Source: Eunapius fragilis
Taxonomy: Eukaryota; Porifera; Demospongiae; Spongillida; Spongillidae
NCBI GenBank assembly: GCA_963681505.1
Contig: OY811972.1
Span: 5,300,332-5,364,331 of the forward strand
Length of the DNA: 64,000 nt
Direction: 5' to 3'
Each line of letters opens with the position of its first letter. The first letter of the stretch is position 1. The translations under genes and the position numbers were made by a program. Positions 50,143 through 62,421 of this stretch are shown piece by piece. The notes beneath the pieces are model-generated. The model saw only the letters and a list, made by a program, of their open reading frames with translations, ran no database searches and had not been told where the DNA came from.

Positions 50143-50826
50143 GGGGGTTGTGGCAACACATGGTATCTGTGGCTAGCTTGTGTATACTATTTATCGTGCA
50201 AAATTCTACTCACTCAAATTACGCGCTTCATTCCATTCTGCCCCATTCTTTATAGCAGAGTCGACGAACAGTACGAGTACGAATCATGTACTAACTGTTT
50301 TGCAGCCAAATGCCACGTCACCTACAAGTGCATCATCAGACATCACCGCAGGCGGTAATAATTTGATACGATCATTTAGCAGTCCCCGGGAATTTAACGC
50401 TTTGCAAATCATTAGGACCAATCATGGCGGCAGCTCTGGTATTGACCTGCACATTTGTAGCATTTGTCATGGTGACTGTCACTATTGCATTGAGACCTCG
50501 CAAAAGGTAGGCTAATGCTGGTATCACGTGCTGTGTCGTTAATTAATCTAGTACAATCGTATCAATGATACAGGTATGAAATCCCACCGTCATTAACAAT
50601 GGGCAGCGCTTATTCAATAGAGGTGGATACTTCTGCGGCTGTCGACATACAGTCCATCGCATCTGATGACATCACATTTAGTCCACTTGATTTCACTGTC
50701 CCCTCCATTCAAAGTGCATTACAGATTGATCAAACGGACCGTATCATTCTCTTCTTTGAACCCCAGGCGGATGAAAAGGTGTCGCAGGGAGAAGTGTCTT
50801 CTTGCAGTTATGTTATGGTTGCATGA
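49192..50826 (+). CDS. Single-pass type I membrane protein of unknown family (4-5 exons)
   Basis: Exon 1 (49192-49282) encodes a signal peptide, MFRSLTARFVLVLIQIGMVV. Exon 2 (49374-49525) encodes an extracellular segment with four Cys (DAAELNLAAVTVAVECCN, VMWYASPQHVLTLTLQYACS). The next coding part begins at about 50306 (PNATSPT, an N-glycosylation site), crosses a short intron whose donor is uncertain (about 25 or 50 nt, acceptor ending at 50379), and encodes NLTLCKSLGPIMAAALVLTC followed by a transmembrane helix (LVLTCTFVAFVMVTVTIAL) and stop-transfer RPRKR, ending at 50506. The last exon (50574-50826) is an 84-residue acidic cytoplasmic tail with no recognised motif. Phases join. I do not recognise the family. 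Confidence 0.65.
50075..50140. repeat. (TG)n microsatellite in the membrane protein gene
   Basis: A pure TG run in the intron between exons 49374-49525 and 50306. Confidence 0.97.
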
Positions 50827-51620
50827 ATCCACTGTAAATATGTCAAGCATTGACTGATGGCGATTGATAGCATCATCGTCCATTATAGAACAATAGATGA
50901 TTTGGCTGTTGAAACGTAGGATCATTCAATGAACAACATTAGGCAAAACTGATCATATGAAATATAAAATATATAATTTGGTTTACTGAATACATTTTGA
51001 TTTATATGCATAGAATGAAATTCTGACAACGCACATCATGCAGTGTATGTCAATAAGAAACTCATAAATAGTACCCATCAAGTAACCTTTTGTTTTCACT
51101 ACAACCATTTATGAATTATTACGAATCGATGTATATAAGAGAAGTGGCCGTTTCCCCATGGTTTGATCGAGTTGGTTTCTTATTCCGGTAAAAGGAAGCG
51201 GTGTATTTCGATATCAACACCATGTTTTACATTGCATTGTGTTAGGTAAGCCTTTTCGCTTAGCGCAATTTCTATGCCTCAGAAATGTGGTACGATCAGT
51301 AATCTTTCATTCAAGTTAACTTAAAGCAGTTTTTTTTTAAAATTACTGCATCAATGCTTAACGCAACGCTAAAAATTGCAGTCAAAGAAATCTGGCTTGA
51401 CAACGGGTTGATTGACATTAAAATAGTTAAAATAGTTACGTAACTTGTATCTATTCGATTATGGCTGAGGGCGTTGGTTATTTTGTTGACAGAGAAAACG
51501 GTTCCTTTCGGAACCAACTGAAGCACTCATCGCATGCCGAGAAAGCCTGCTTGTCATGCTGTAATGTAAACTACTATGCGTAAAGAAATCTCCATCACTA
51601 AATACGCTTAACTTGTCCTC

Positions 51621-52590
51621 CTAATCCTGTAGCAAGCTGTATGGCACCTGTTTCAGGACTACAGGATACAGCCTCTTCAGAAGTTCCGCTGCTTGTCTTT
51701 CTTCTCCAGGTGTAAGCAATGGTACACATTCTTGTGCATCATATTCTACAGCTTTAACATCCCAACCACAACTTGTACAATGAACCAAAACATCTGATAG
51801 CAGCAGAAGTATAGCATTGAATTTCGATGCTGGTCTGATATGAGATGAAACAAGGGGGCCATCATCTGAGCAGAAAGGACAGTTCACAGAACCAGAGGCT
51901 GCTATCATATTAACTATGCACCTGGTGCATATGAGTGGACTGCATACAAGTTCCAGTGGCTGTGGGAGAATATTGGAACACAATGCACATTTCAGCTCCT
52001 TCAAGATTGACATGCTGTTTTTGGCTGCCGTTAGTGGACAAGGCTCATGTAGAACAATTGGAGGAGGGGCAATCTTCCACAGATGGGTAATGAGCAAGTT
52101 AAGAGTGATGCCTGCATGTTGTCCACTAGGTACTGTCGACCTTCTAACATGTCCATGTGCACACGTTTTGAAGTACTCACATACCTGCATAAACACTGTT
52201 ATTTCATATACATACATGTATATGATTAAGCAATAGTTCTACCTTGCATTCCTTTTTCCTCACGCTTAAGCCACTGAAATGGGATGACAGCACACTTGTA
52301 ATGCAACCCCTTTGTGATTGCGCTAATGTTTCTCTGCATAGAATGCTTGCAACAGATGCAGAAACTTTCTGGTGTATGCGGGCATCATTACCTGAGGTGT
52401 CCATGCTAAAGGCAATTTTCAGCTCTGCTGAGAAAACCTTGCAATGGTAGCAAGTATTTGGCTTCTCTCTGGTCTTCTTTAGCCTCAGACCACACACTCT
52501 GAAATGCATAGGCACTTGCTGGATGTGGTACTCCATTCCTATAATCATGTTCATGTACAATGCGTACGCATGAACTTTATCAATATTCAT
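51621..52590 (-). CDS. RAG1 N-terminal-like zinc finger protein (2 exons)
   Basis: Exon 1 52243-52590 and exon 2 51621-52184 give 303 aa. The layout follows the non-core N-terminal third of vertebrate RAG1: FRVCGLRLKKT (RAG1 LCRICGNSF), ELKIAFSMDTSGNDARIHQK (RAG1 KVFRIDVKADVDSIHPTEF), KKECKVCEYFKTC spliced across the intron (RAG1 PSCDICNTA), then a RING-like finger at residues 182-221 (LKCALCSNILPQPLELVC, CTRCIV, NCPFC) and ILLLLSDVLVHCTSCGWDV. The RING histidine (CxH) is Pro, and the HPxxFCxxC cysteines are missing, so some zinc sites are lost. There is no catalytic core downstream. Similar N-terminal-only genes are known from the N-RAG-TP transposon of molluscs; a fossil transposon gene or a host gene are both possible. 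Confidence 0.6.
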
Positions 52591-52599
52591 AAAATACGC

Positions 52600-53735
52600 T
52601 AGGCTTGTTTGTGGTATAGAGAATACGTCAGCGCTTCAGGCTTGTTTACTCCGATTGTCACACGCCTTCTCGTCATTTGTATTATATGCTTACCTCATAG
52701 ATCAGTACACAGAGTCCACGCTGCCGAGTTTCGTAACCACCCCTCGTAATAATGTACCGCGTGCTCTTATAAAAACGGCCTGCGCATACCATTATTGTGC
52801 AATTTGTGACTAGTGCTCTCAGTTGTTATCATTTATACATTAGCTGGTTCCTTTGAGTTATGGACAGCTTGAAAACATTGGGTGTCGTTAATTAACAGTC
52901 ATTTCGTTCACCATTTCGAAACCAATACCGTTTTAGTCTAATTATTAGCACAGTTTCCAGCCGCAAGCAACCATGTCGCTCTTAGTGGCAATCGAGCGAT
53001 ATCACATAGGAGAGCAGTTCTGCGTTGTTTCCATGTCATCAGACTGTGTACTATTAGAGAACAAAACTACTCGTCCCCATCGTCCGTACCCAGTCCTATA
53101 TATAATTCTCCTTCGTCGTCTTCTTCCTTCGGGGTGTGTGTGTGTGAGTGTGGTGTGTGTGATGTACCCGCCCACCCAAAACATCTTAGTATCATATGGT
53201 AGGTACATGTAGTAATAAAGCTTACTGCCTCTACACCTCTGTATGTTTATATGTCCCAACCCCCTCCTCCCCTCTGAAGGGCTTAGTCCAATCCTCTCCT
53301 GCACTAAGCCATTCATAGAGGAGGAGGTTGGGACACACAAAGTGCTTAGAGATGGAACTCACAACCATAGCAACCTTGTTACTGGCCATCCACCATCTGG
53401 TCAGTGCAGTTGTCAGTACGATATTTGGGTGGTCACAATAAGCATCTTTTCATCACCTAGCAAGCTGGGAGATACCACTTATCCGTGCAATAAAAAATTG
53501 AGACCTCAAAACAAAGACAAGTATCCCCCCACAATCAGAAAGGTAGGCAGCTGGAACAGACATATACATAACATAGGTTTTGGATATGAATATGCTATTA
53601 ACTAAACCATAGTTCCATAAGCTCAAAAACCATTTCAAAACGTACAACCTACTAAGGGCTCTTTACTTTGGATATGGCTTGACCCTTTGCCGCTATTGGA
53701 ATGTTTATCACACGCACAGGACAAATAAAAAGCCC
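52600..53735. other. Intergenic stretch with a short inverted repeat
   Basis: An inverted pair (tcccaaccccctcctcccct at about 53256, and gaggaggaggttggga at about 53318) encloses about 40 bp. The plus-strand open frame at 52973-53212 begins with a plausible peptide but ends in low-complexity sequence; it is not called as a gene. Confidence 0.5.
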
Positions 53736-54515
53736 TGTGAGTGTGGTGTACTTTCTAGGCATGTGAGGGGTTAAGGAGCATAACCGGCAAAAATGGTGGT
53801 GTACTTTCCAGGAATTGGAGGGGAAGTAACATAGCCGACAGAGAAGAGTCCTGGGGTGTGATGAACTTTCCAGGAGTGTGAGGGGTTAAGTAACATAGCC
53901 AATATAAAAGTGCCCTGTGGGTGCGGTGATCTTTCTGGTTTAAAAAGAATGGACTAAAAAGAGCCCTGCGGGTGTAGTGTTCTATCCAGGAGTGTGAAGG
54001 GTTAAGAAACGTAGCCGACAAAAAAGAGCTCTGTGTGTGTGGCGTACTTTCCGGGAGTGTGAGGGGTTAAGTAACAAAGCAAAATTAGAGCGCTGTGGGT
54101 GTGATGAACTCCAGGAGTGTGTCAATTGTGATTGTCGGCTATGTTCCTTAACTCCTCACACTTCTGGAAAGTACACCACACCCTCTTTTTGTTGGCTATG
54201 CCCTCACACTCCTGGAAAGTACACCACACCCACAGGGCTCTTTTGTGTCGGCTACGCTCCTTAACCCCTCACACTCCTGGAGAGTACAACACAACCACAG
54301 GGCTCTTTTTTGTCTGCTATGTTCCTTAACCCCTCACACTCCTGGAAAGTACACCACACCCACAGGGCTCTTTTTTGTCGGCTACGCTCCTTAACCCACC
54401 AAACTCCTGAAAAGTACCCACACCCACAGGCTCTTTTGTGTCGGCTACGTTCATTAATCCCTCACACTCCCGGAGAGTTCACCACACCCACAGGGCTCTT
54501 TTTTATCGGCTAATA
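53735..54515. repeat. Inverted pair of 65-bp tandem arrays (giant palindrome-like structure)
   Basis: On the right (about 54130-54515) about six units of 65 bp read ccttaacccctcacactcct, ggaaagtacaccacacccac, agggctcttttttgtcggct. On the left (about 53735-54120) about six units are the reverse complement of the same sequence, more diverged. The switch of orientation is near 54120. The whole could extrude as a large, imperfect cruciform. Confidence 0.9.
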
Positions 54516-54519
54516 AGTA

Positions 54520-56369
54520 ATAACATGTAGCGTGAGATGTACAAAATTACGCAATGGACTGGGAACGACATACCTGTCATTCATGCGTACGGTGCTTTTT
54601 ATATTCTACAAAACGAGTGTTTTCGCGATGAAAAATACAGTCTCATCGTTTTAGTAGTTACCTACAATGAGGCATTCTTGAAATCAGGGGAAAATAGTTA
54701 ATCAACAATTTGTCGTGTTGTCAAAGCATGAAAAAATTGTTGCAATCAGAAAGTTAATATTATTATCCTAACGTATAACTTACTATTCATGTCCTCAATT
54801 GCCGGCCTCGAAGCGGACAGCACCCCCACTCCACCCCCCACTATTCGTACCGGGCCTGAAGCGGACAGCAATCCTCCTCCCCATTTTGCGTATGAGGTCT
54901 GAGCTGAAAGTCCTGTATCCGCCCCTGGTACGAATGCAGCAGCGCAAGGGTAAAAAGGGGGGGGGGGGGGGGGGGGGGGGGGGATAGTATTTCAGCTTTT
55001 GTTTATTAATGAGGATAAAGGGTAAGCGTATCATTTGCGGATATGTAGGTATGATATTAAAAGCGTGAGCGTAGCGTTTGCGTAGGAATAACATAGCGTT
55101 TTTGGGAACGTAGCGTGCGATGTAAACATTACGCATACGTACTTCTTTTTGACCGCTACTGTATATGGGCCATTGCGTAAGGAATCTAGGTACATGCAAG
55201 TACCTTTTCACGTTCAAATACGCCCCATCTTATTTTACAGAGTTCATTAGACTAAATGGACATGCCCTACCAAGTTTTCGAGGTAAGCTTCACGATTAGT
55301 ACGGTTGACGTTGTTATTGTTACGGAATGGTCTCCTCTGCTTCGCGAACGTGACGGCTGCGCGCATGCACTCAAGATTTAAGGTCAGACATGCATGTCTC
55401 GTACTGTAACCTGTCCTTTCTTGATTTTCAAGTGTCTGAACCAGAGAAACAACCTGTTCGATCGTTCTAGCGTGTAAAGACATCTACTTTTCTTTATGTG
55501 TTCTTTATATGTTTTCTTTTACAATGAATGCAATTATAATTATGTGCATGTATGGTTTACATATATATATTAGAAACAAGAATTGAATAATTATCGGAAG
55601 TCGGATTAATATAACTAACCTATGCATCATGTTGTTGTATTTATTTAATTAAAATCAATTGAACCTGTTGTTGTATAGTCTATTAATATCAATTTATGTT
55701 GGGATCATCAATATACGAGATATTGTTACCTCTGTCAACACCCAATACAGTGTACTGGCTATACTTCAGGAGTGTTGGCTATAACACTCCTGAGTGGTTA
55801 CTACTATACCCCTGGGGGTGTCATTTTTAAACATGCGTAAAAACTAGTACGAACACCCCTAAGCGTGTTGCGGTAACACTTTTTTTAAAACAGTGTATCA
55901 AGTTTTTCTTTCCTACTATCAAGAACAGTACTTCAAAAAGACATACTAATTCAATCGGTTTGGGAGTGTGCATTTTACTTCACTCCGCTAAGATAACATT
56001 TACATCATTTAAAGTGCTTAATTGGAAATCATTTCATCCCAGTATTCAAACATCCACATCAAAAATGTGGCTGTTCTTACGAAGCTGCGAGAAGTAAGAA
56101 ATACTGACGTGTGATATCATGATAATTTTTTGTGACCGTTACTGGATATTAATCGTCACGCCGAATGACTTGCGGGTGACGAAAAGTAGTCTACACGCAA
56201 AGTATACTGAAGTCTTTACATAAAAGTGTGAAGAATTTGATCGAGGTTGGGTGTGCCTGTTTGGGAGGCGTGGGGGGGGGGGGGGGGGGGGGTTTATTGT
56301 AATGTGACAATCCTCGCGTGTTGCATGAGATGAAGGCATGCAGGACAACTCAATCCTCAACAATTCGCA

Positions 56370-56415
<46 letters not shown>

Positions 56416-57640
56416 TCACACATTTTTACTGATAGATGAATCCATGCAGCTGAATACTCTTGGCATATTCTAAGCATACCAAAGGATGTAGAACTATGCT
56501 ATTAATAGCACACCGGAAATGATTAAAATGCAAGCAATGCTCCGTTGACGATGCAATGCATGAATATTTTCCAATCAAATCCCATAATAGTTCTCGACAT
56601 GGCCAGAAACGTTTTTCAAAGCATCCTTGCAATTGTCATCTTCATGTTCGATTCACCAGTAGAACTGAGTCCACTAAAAGACTCCATGGATATGTAAGTC
56701 ACCTATAGTGTGCGATAACACCGCAGCGTTTGACCACCCACCCCCTCCCCCTCCCCGTCCCGTTTTAAAGTTACCTGTGAATTTCTGTGTATTCTAAAGA
56801 GCATTTGCTTCTGTGAGGTGTGGGAGTGTAAAAGGACTGAGGAAAGAGGCGAGGACAGGGCGTGTTCAATGCACCGTGTAAATTTAAACTAACGTGGGTT
56901 CCTATCATTGGTCCATAGTTTGATTGTTTATATTAGGTGTACGCACGTATTATCAGAAATCGTAGACTGTGAAGATGGTTTGGGACCAACTATCAAATTA
57001 CCATTTTTGTGGGTGGAGGTCTAACCGAATAGAAGAATTAATAAGCTGTTTGAAATTTGAACCCCCAGCTATCAGCATACCATATGCAGACGTTTAGACG
57101 AGTAACCCATGGGATAATTGAAGGTGTAGATCCAATACAACATTGATTCTATAAAGAATCATAGTGAGGACCAGGTATAGAGAGCTAGCGCACAATATAC
57201 ACATATACAAAGATGCATGGTTCAAGCATGCGCGACGCTGGAAACACAGAGGACTAAAGTTTCAGCATACGTACGCCGGCGCACGGATGGACAGTCCTCT
57301 CAGCTAATAGAATATGAAGCATTCAACGCCCTCCTTGGTTCCCGAGGTAGGGTGCCCATAAAACATTCACGCGTGGCACGCCTCCTTCCGTTGCGGATAA
57401 CTTCCGGAATTCACCAGGGAATTACGATTCTGTACTTAAAACGATTGTGATGAAGTTTACTCGTAAGCATAACGACAATTACATGACAAAAATCAGTGTG
57501 GTTAACTATTCTTCCACTGCGCTAAATGCCACTGTCTTGAATGTAAGTGTGAGTTTAGCTATTAATATGCCTGGGAATAAGTTTAGTCACGCTTTGTGCC
57601 TAACCAGCCAGAGTGATATGAATAGTTCACAACTATTATT
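54520..57640. other. Intergenic region, no gene recognised
   Basis: It holds G runs (about 54957-54982 and 56271-56292) and a CA microsatellite (56370-56411). The frames at 55247-55483 (minus) and 57217-57450 (plus) are free of low complexity but show no family resemblance and no clear splice context. Confidence 0.5.
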
Positions 57641-58060
57641 TCATTGATGCCTGCATCATTTGGATGAATGCTTTAGGGATCCAACACCTTATCTGGGCAG
57701 AGGGCACAATGAATACCCTCAGCTGTGTCAAGCCCCAGTCACTACTTCAATGCTGTCTGGAATACTGGGGGGTCTAAGTGCAAACTTTGACGTTCAGATG
57801 GAATAGCCGTCCACCACGAAAAAGTATGTGGGGAGGATGCTGATAAAAGGCGAGCTCTGTCAGCAATAGACAGAGAACCCAAGAGAACATTGCATAAATG
57901 ATTGTCCAACATATTGGAAAGAGCCTTCTGGGAATGAAACTTTTCAAGTAAAGAGCTGCTAGTAACAACATCTTTTCGGCCTGTACTATGAGACTTGAGA
58001 GTGAACCACCACAATAACGTTGCTTTAATTGTGATGGCCTGTATAGGCATGTAGGTTTTA
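57640..58060 (-). mobile_element. LINE-type retroelement fragment
   Basis: The minus strand reads ARLLSASSPHTFSWWTAIPS, LHLDPPVFQTALK and LGLDTAEGIHCALCPDKVLD, the post-reverse-transcriptase region of the same broad family as the fragments at 40.3 and 42.0 kb. In-frame stops interrupt it near 57748. Confidence 0.65.
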
Positions 58061-58561
58061 TGGCAAGCATGGTCGCTAAGTACGCGTTGCTATGTACTTT
58101 TGTGTTGGAGGTGGTCGTTCCTATTGGTTGCTAGGTACGCGTACATACCTCGCAACCAATAGGCGCTAGGCCGAGTATATAAATGAGTTACGCGGACGAA
58201 CGTACGTACGTTGGGTAAAGCATGGTTCACAATATGATGCAAGAGCCCGCGATGCGTCGCGATGAATGAAAAAAAGTTCTGCACTGGGCTCTGCCGTCAC
58301 TATTTTATAACGTACCAGTATCGGGCGTGGTTTAGGTGTGGTTTATCGCTGCGACGTCGCATCGCGTCGCAGTGATAGAAATTTTTTCTACTCCTGCGAC
58401 GTCGCATCGCGCGGAGTCTTGCGTCAATTTGTGAACTAGGCTTTAGATGCGCTGTTTGAAATGTGTGTATAATGCCAAAGTTGCTTACGTCAATTTGGTC
58501 ATGTATTGTGGTGCATGGTTTATCTGATTATAGCGTGAGATCCACCAGAAAAACATAGGAA

Positions 58562-58845
58562 ACAAGTAATAAAAACATTCTCTACACGACAAGGTTGGTG
58601 GTATATTGGAATCAAAGGTGATGGTGGTGTAAAAAGCAAGGGAACAAGGCTTCTGATTGAAAAGGAAAAATGAAATTAATCTATACTAGCACGCACATTT
58701 AAATATGACAACATGCTGCTAATATAGGTCTATTTAATTTTTCCTTTTCAATCAGAAGCCTTGTTCCCTTCCTTTTTACACCACCATCACCTTTGATTCC
58801 TATATACCGCCAACCTTCTGTGTAGAGAATGTTTTTATTACTTGT
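58562..58845. mobile_element. Foldback MITE (family B), complete copy with about 115-bp arms
   Basis: Left arm acaagtaataaaaacattct ... ggttggtggtatattggaat ... gggaacaaggcttctgattg and right arm caatcagaagccttgttccc ... ctatataccgccaacctt ... agaatgtttttattacttgt pair along most of their length around a loop of about 60 bp. Partial relatives are at about 26835, 27598 and 41107. Confidence 0.92.
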
Positions 58846-58849
58846 ATAA

Positions 58850-60010
58850 TATATTCCTTACAATATACATGCATAGAAGTAACGAAGAAAGAGAAACTGG
58901 CAATACTACAGAACATGAATATGCGTTTTGTGCTTCGTTTTCTTTCATGTCACGTGTCCACCTCCTGCTGTATTCTAGCGGTTATGATGCCGGCAACTAT
59001 TTAATAATTGTACTGTTTATTGTTGCTATATACTCTTTTAATTTTCATCATAAAATCTTATTAGTCATGCTTGATAGTTTGTGGACCTTAGAGACATAAA
59101 ATGACGTTTTAGCCATAGCACTGTTAGTAGTGAACACTTTCTATCGGAAAATGTGTTGACTATCGCCATGCCTCCACCGGATGTAACTAGTCTGTAGCGT
59201 TCATAATACACTACGTTATTATCCATTGACATATATAGAACTATAATTAAGGATATATTTGTGCTTCTATGTGACCCGCCCCGTGGGCTACTGGTACTTT
59301 CATTAGACAAGTATAGCTTCTGCAAGTTGAAAGCACCCATGTGACATTTACATGTACAATAACTGGTGCATCAGTCTTCAAACATTTCTTGAAACTATTC
59401 CCACAATTGAGGGGGGGGGGGGGGGGGGGGGGGGGGTTGGGGGTTGGGAGAATCTTCGTCAAAAAATTGGATGCTTGGCATGGGTGAGGGGCCTCATTAA
59501 CTTAAATACCCCGGGCCTCCGTGCCGCTCTCAACGGGCCTGTTCACAGTCAGCGATTATGAGTCTGGCTTTATCTTTTTTTACAGTGGGCACGTCTAGAA
59601 CATCATTCCATGGTAACAATATTAAAGTATTACGAGACCCAAAACGCGCATAATTAATTAAAAAACTGTACATTGCCCAAACCGTTCTATAGTAACTTGA
59701 GCACCAACATTTGAATACGAATTGGATTAACCTCATTGACAAATGAATTTCATTATATTAATTTTCATTGTGATCTTTGATGTCACATGAAAGGGGTCTA
59801 TAGGAAACATATGATATCACTGCAATTTTTGATAGTTTGTACACGTTGACTTATGAGCGTTTATAATGAACATGAAGGGTGCCGGGTTTTAAGACTAATG
59901 GTCATTATGGTAGGAGTATATTAGCGTAGGGGTGTTATGGTATTCAATTGTAATATGTATAGTGTTAAGAGTTAGTATATTTATCATCTCTATTATTGTA
60001 CGATACATTA
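58850..60010. other. Intergenic stretch, no gene recognised
   Basis: It includes a G run at about 59410-59437. No supportable coding or RNA feature. Confidence 0.5.
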
Positions 60011-60015
60011 CTATT

Positions 60016-60283
60016 ACCGTAAACTATCTGTTAAAAACACCCCCATCCGCCCCCAAAGCGCGAGATTGATACTTTTTATAACTCAGTAACCATTAGCGCT
60101 AGCGCTTACCTTTCTCAAACCTTTGTAGGACTGCCATTCCTTTCCAGGCAGTCTGAAAAAGGTAAGCGCTAGCGCAAATAGTTACTGAGTTACGGTGATT
60201 TTAAAAAGTACCCATCTTTTTTTTTCAATCTTTTTTTTCAATCTCGCGCGATGGGGGCTGATTCAAACAGGTAGTTTACGGTA
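60016..60283. mobile_element. Foldback MITE (family C)
   Basis: The ends taccgtaaactatctgtt and aacaggtagtttacggta are inverted repeats, and inner blocks pair too: actcagtaaccattagcgct with agcgcaaatagttactgagt, and aaagcgcgagattga with tcaatctcgcgcg. The palindromic core gcgctagcgc appears in both arms. Confidence 0.9.
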
Positions 60284-61154
60284 CATATTCCTAGTGTCAA
60301 ATTTCATACGCTAAAGGGTAGGGCATAGCAGAATTGACTGAGATGGCATTGGTAAGACATACCTTAAACTACTAACAGCTGATATTAGGTGGATACTCTC
60401 AGCAATGTGAACGCACGATGAATGCAGAAGCATGAAGAGAGACAGAGCAAAGGCCTGCACCAAATTTCAGTCCAAGCACTGTCTGGCACAATCCACATTG
60501 GGAAATGGGCATAGTGGCAAAGCATTGATTCACATCTTAATCAAAAGACCTCAGGGTATCAGAGCAGCTAGGGCAGAATGAGGCGAATCTTGGTATTATT
60601 ATCAAGCATATGAATTGACTTAATGTGCTCTGCAGGCTCCAATGCCTTCCAACTCCAACATTTAGATAATTGTGCCAATTTTCCCTAGGCTGGGAAAGGG
60701 GTTTCAGATTTCTCTTCATGTTCAGTTGGATATTAAACTGATGATAGAACAGCATAGATAGGTATCCATGATTTCAGATACTGTATGAGCAATAAAAAGT
60801 GCAGTCCTCTAAACGATGTCTTTGTGGATGTAGCGTCCTCAGCCAAAAGAGCTGAATGTGTTAAATGGGTGGGCATGGGTAGACCAGTCCCATCATCTAA
60901 GACAATACTACCTCTTACGCACAGATGTATGGCGAATGCTATTCTGGCTCTTACGCATCCCGTCACTTCACTTCGTGGTTTTTCCCAATTTTTTTATCGT
61001 AAGCAACGCTGATATTGGTCCTTAGCCACTATCGAAAACGCTCAAATCGCACCTTTTGTTGATTTTGGTATCAACATTTCATGTATAAGGGTTCGCGATT
61101 AAATAACGTACCTACGTCTATATGAGCATATGCTTTATTATGATCTCACACTTA

Positions 61155-62000
61155 GGGTCAATATTCGTTCGCTACGAGAGCAATTCACTCCGTGCTTTAA
61201 AGCTGCAGACTGCTATCCGGTTGACCTTAGAAATTCAACAGCGCCTAATGAGTACATCAAATGTCAAGACTACTATTGCATTTGTAGCAGCAATTGTTTC
61301 AAATTGAATGGATCCTCTTGTGAGTATTCGGTGTGTGGCCAATACAATACAACTACGAGCAACTGCACTGCAACTGCAGACGCCAAAGATCAGACGACTG
61401 CATTCTTGTTGTCCCTGTTTTTGTCATCGTTTGGAGCTGCCAATTTTTACATTGATCGCGATGATCTAGGTAAGAAGGTGATGTACTGTATTAACAGTAG
61501 AATTTTACATTTGGAAAGAGCAGGCTAACTAGAGTACATGCAGTTGCATGTCTGATGTTATTATCGAATGAACGGCTTTATTTATGTTAATGTTAATAGA
61601 ATAAATTAAGGTAACTTTACATGACTAATTTGGTTATCCTATTCCCCGCAGCTCTTCCCCAGTTGATTATGATGGTGGTATTGATTGCTATTGTAATCGT
61701 GCTTCTAACGGTATGGTGCATTTTCTGTATGTGCCAGTCGTCGTCTGCAGGTGGTCACATGGGTGGTGTAGGTAAGCCAGTTAAAGTAACTAACACATAG
61801 TAATGTTTGACTTGCATCTTAAACACCTTGCAGGTGTGGGGATAGATCTAATATTTCTGATGTTGGCTTCACTACCGCTTCTCATCATTGGTGTAGTACT
61901 TGCTCTCATCGTGTTAGCGTGGTGGATAGCTGATATGGTGATATTCGCGAACAATGATAGGACTGATGGCAATGGTTGTCCACTGATTGCAAGTCTCTGA
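61155..62000 (+). CDS. TM2-domain-type multi-pass membrane protein (3 visible exons)
   Basis: Exons about 61155-61469, 61652-61771 and 61834-62000 join in phase and end at a clear stop. The first visible exon encodes a Cys-rich luminal part (CFKAADCYPVDLRNST, YIKCQDYYCICSSNCF, CEYSVCGQYN) with several N-glycosylation sites (NST, NGS, NTT, NCT). Then AFLLSLFLSSFGAANFYIDR plus DDLG matches the TM2 pattern (hydrophobic helix, FGxxxFY turn). A helix (LPQLIMMVVLIAIVIVLLTV) and a final helix ending AWWIADMVIFANNDRTDGNG complete it. The ATG-bearing first exon is uncertain: the frame is open from ATG 61130, but an acceptor (cacttag) at 61154 suggests an upstream exon. AATAAA follows at 62076. Function unknown. 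Confidence 0.72.
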
Positions 62001-62075
62001 ATTATGAAAGACATCAGGAGCTATTAGAGATACTGATGATGACAGAGCTATTTTAAATGCAATGGACAGTTTGTC

Positions 62076-62081
62076 AATAAA
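62076..62081 (+). terminator. Polyadenylation signal AATAAA of the TM2-type gene
   Basis: AATAAA lies 75 bp after the stop codon at 62000. Confidence 0.65.
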
Positions 62082-62421
62082 AACAGCCTGCATTTTTTAG
62101 GTATGGGCAATGGTATACAGTACGCAGTTGAAGTGCAGCATTGAGCTGCAATTCTAACTAATGTACAAGTATTTCGTTCAATGCTGAGTAAATCGGTATT
62201 ATAACTATTGTGTTGCAAAAAAATATCTGAGTTGAGTATAAATGTCTGTAATAAGGATAGTTAATATACATATCGTATTATATCGGTAGTGTTTGGTCAT
62301 GCGCTGGTGGATGTATGAAACCCTGTATTGCCATTTCAGGCCAGTCTGCTTTGTAATTTTATATTTGCTATAGACTCTCTGCAATAGCACTACACGTGGC
62401 GTAGTCGGCAGGATGGCGAAC

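Noticed and set aside
52973-53212. Plus-strand open frame starting MSLLVAIERYHIGEQ
   Set aside because: No family resemblance, no clear splice sites, and it runs into GT-rich low-complexity sequence.
60537-60966. Overlapping minus-strand open frames
   Set aside because: They have stops in mixed frames and only a vague transposase-like look; no family could be named.
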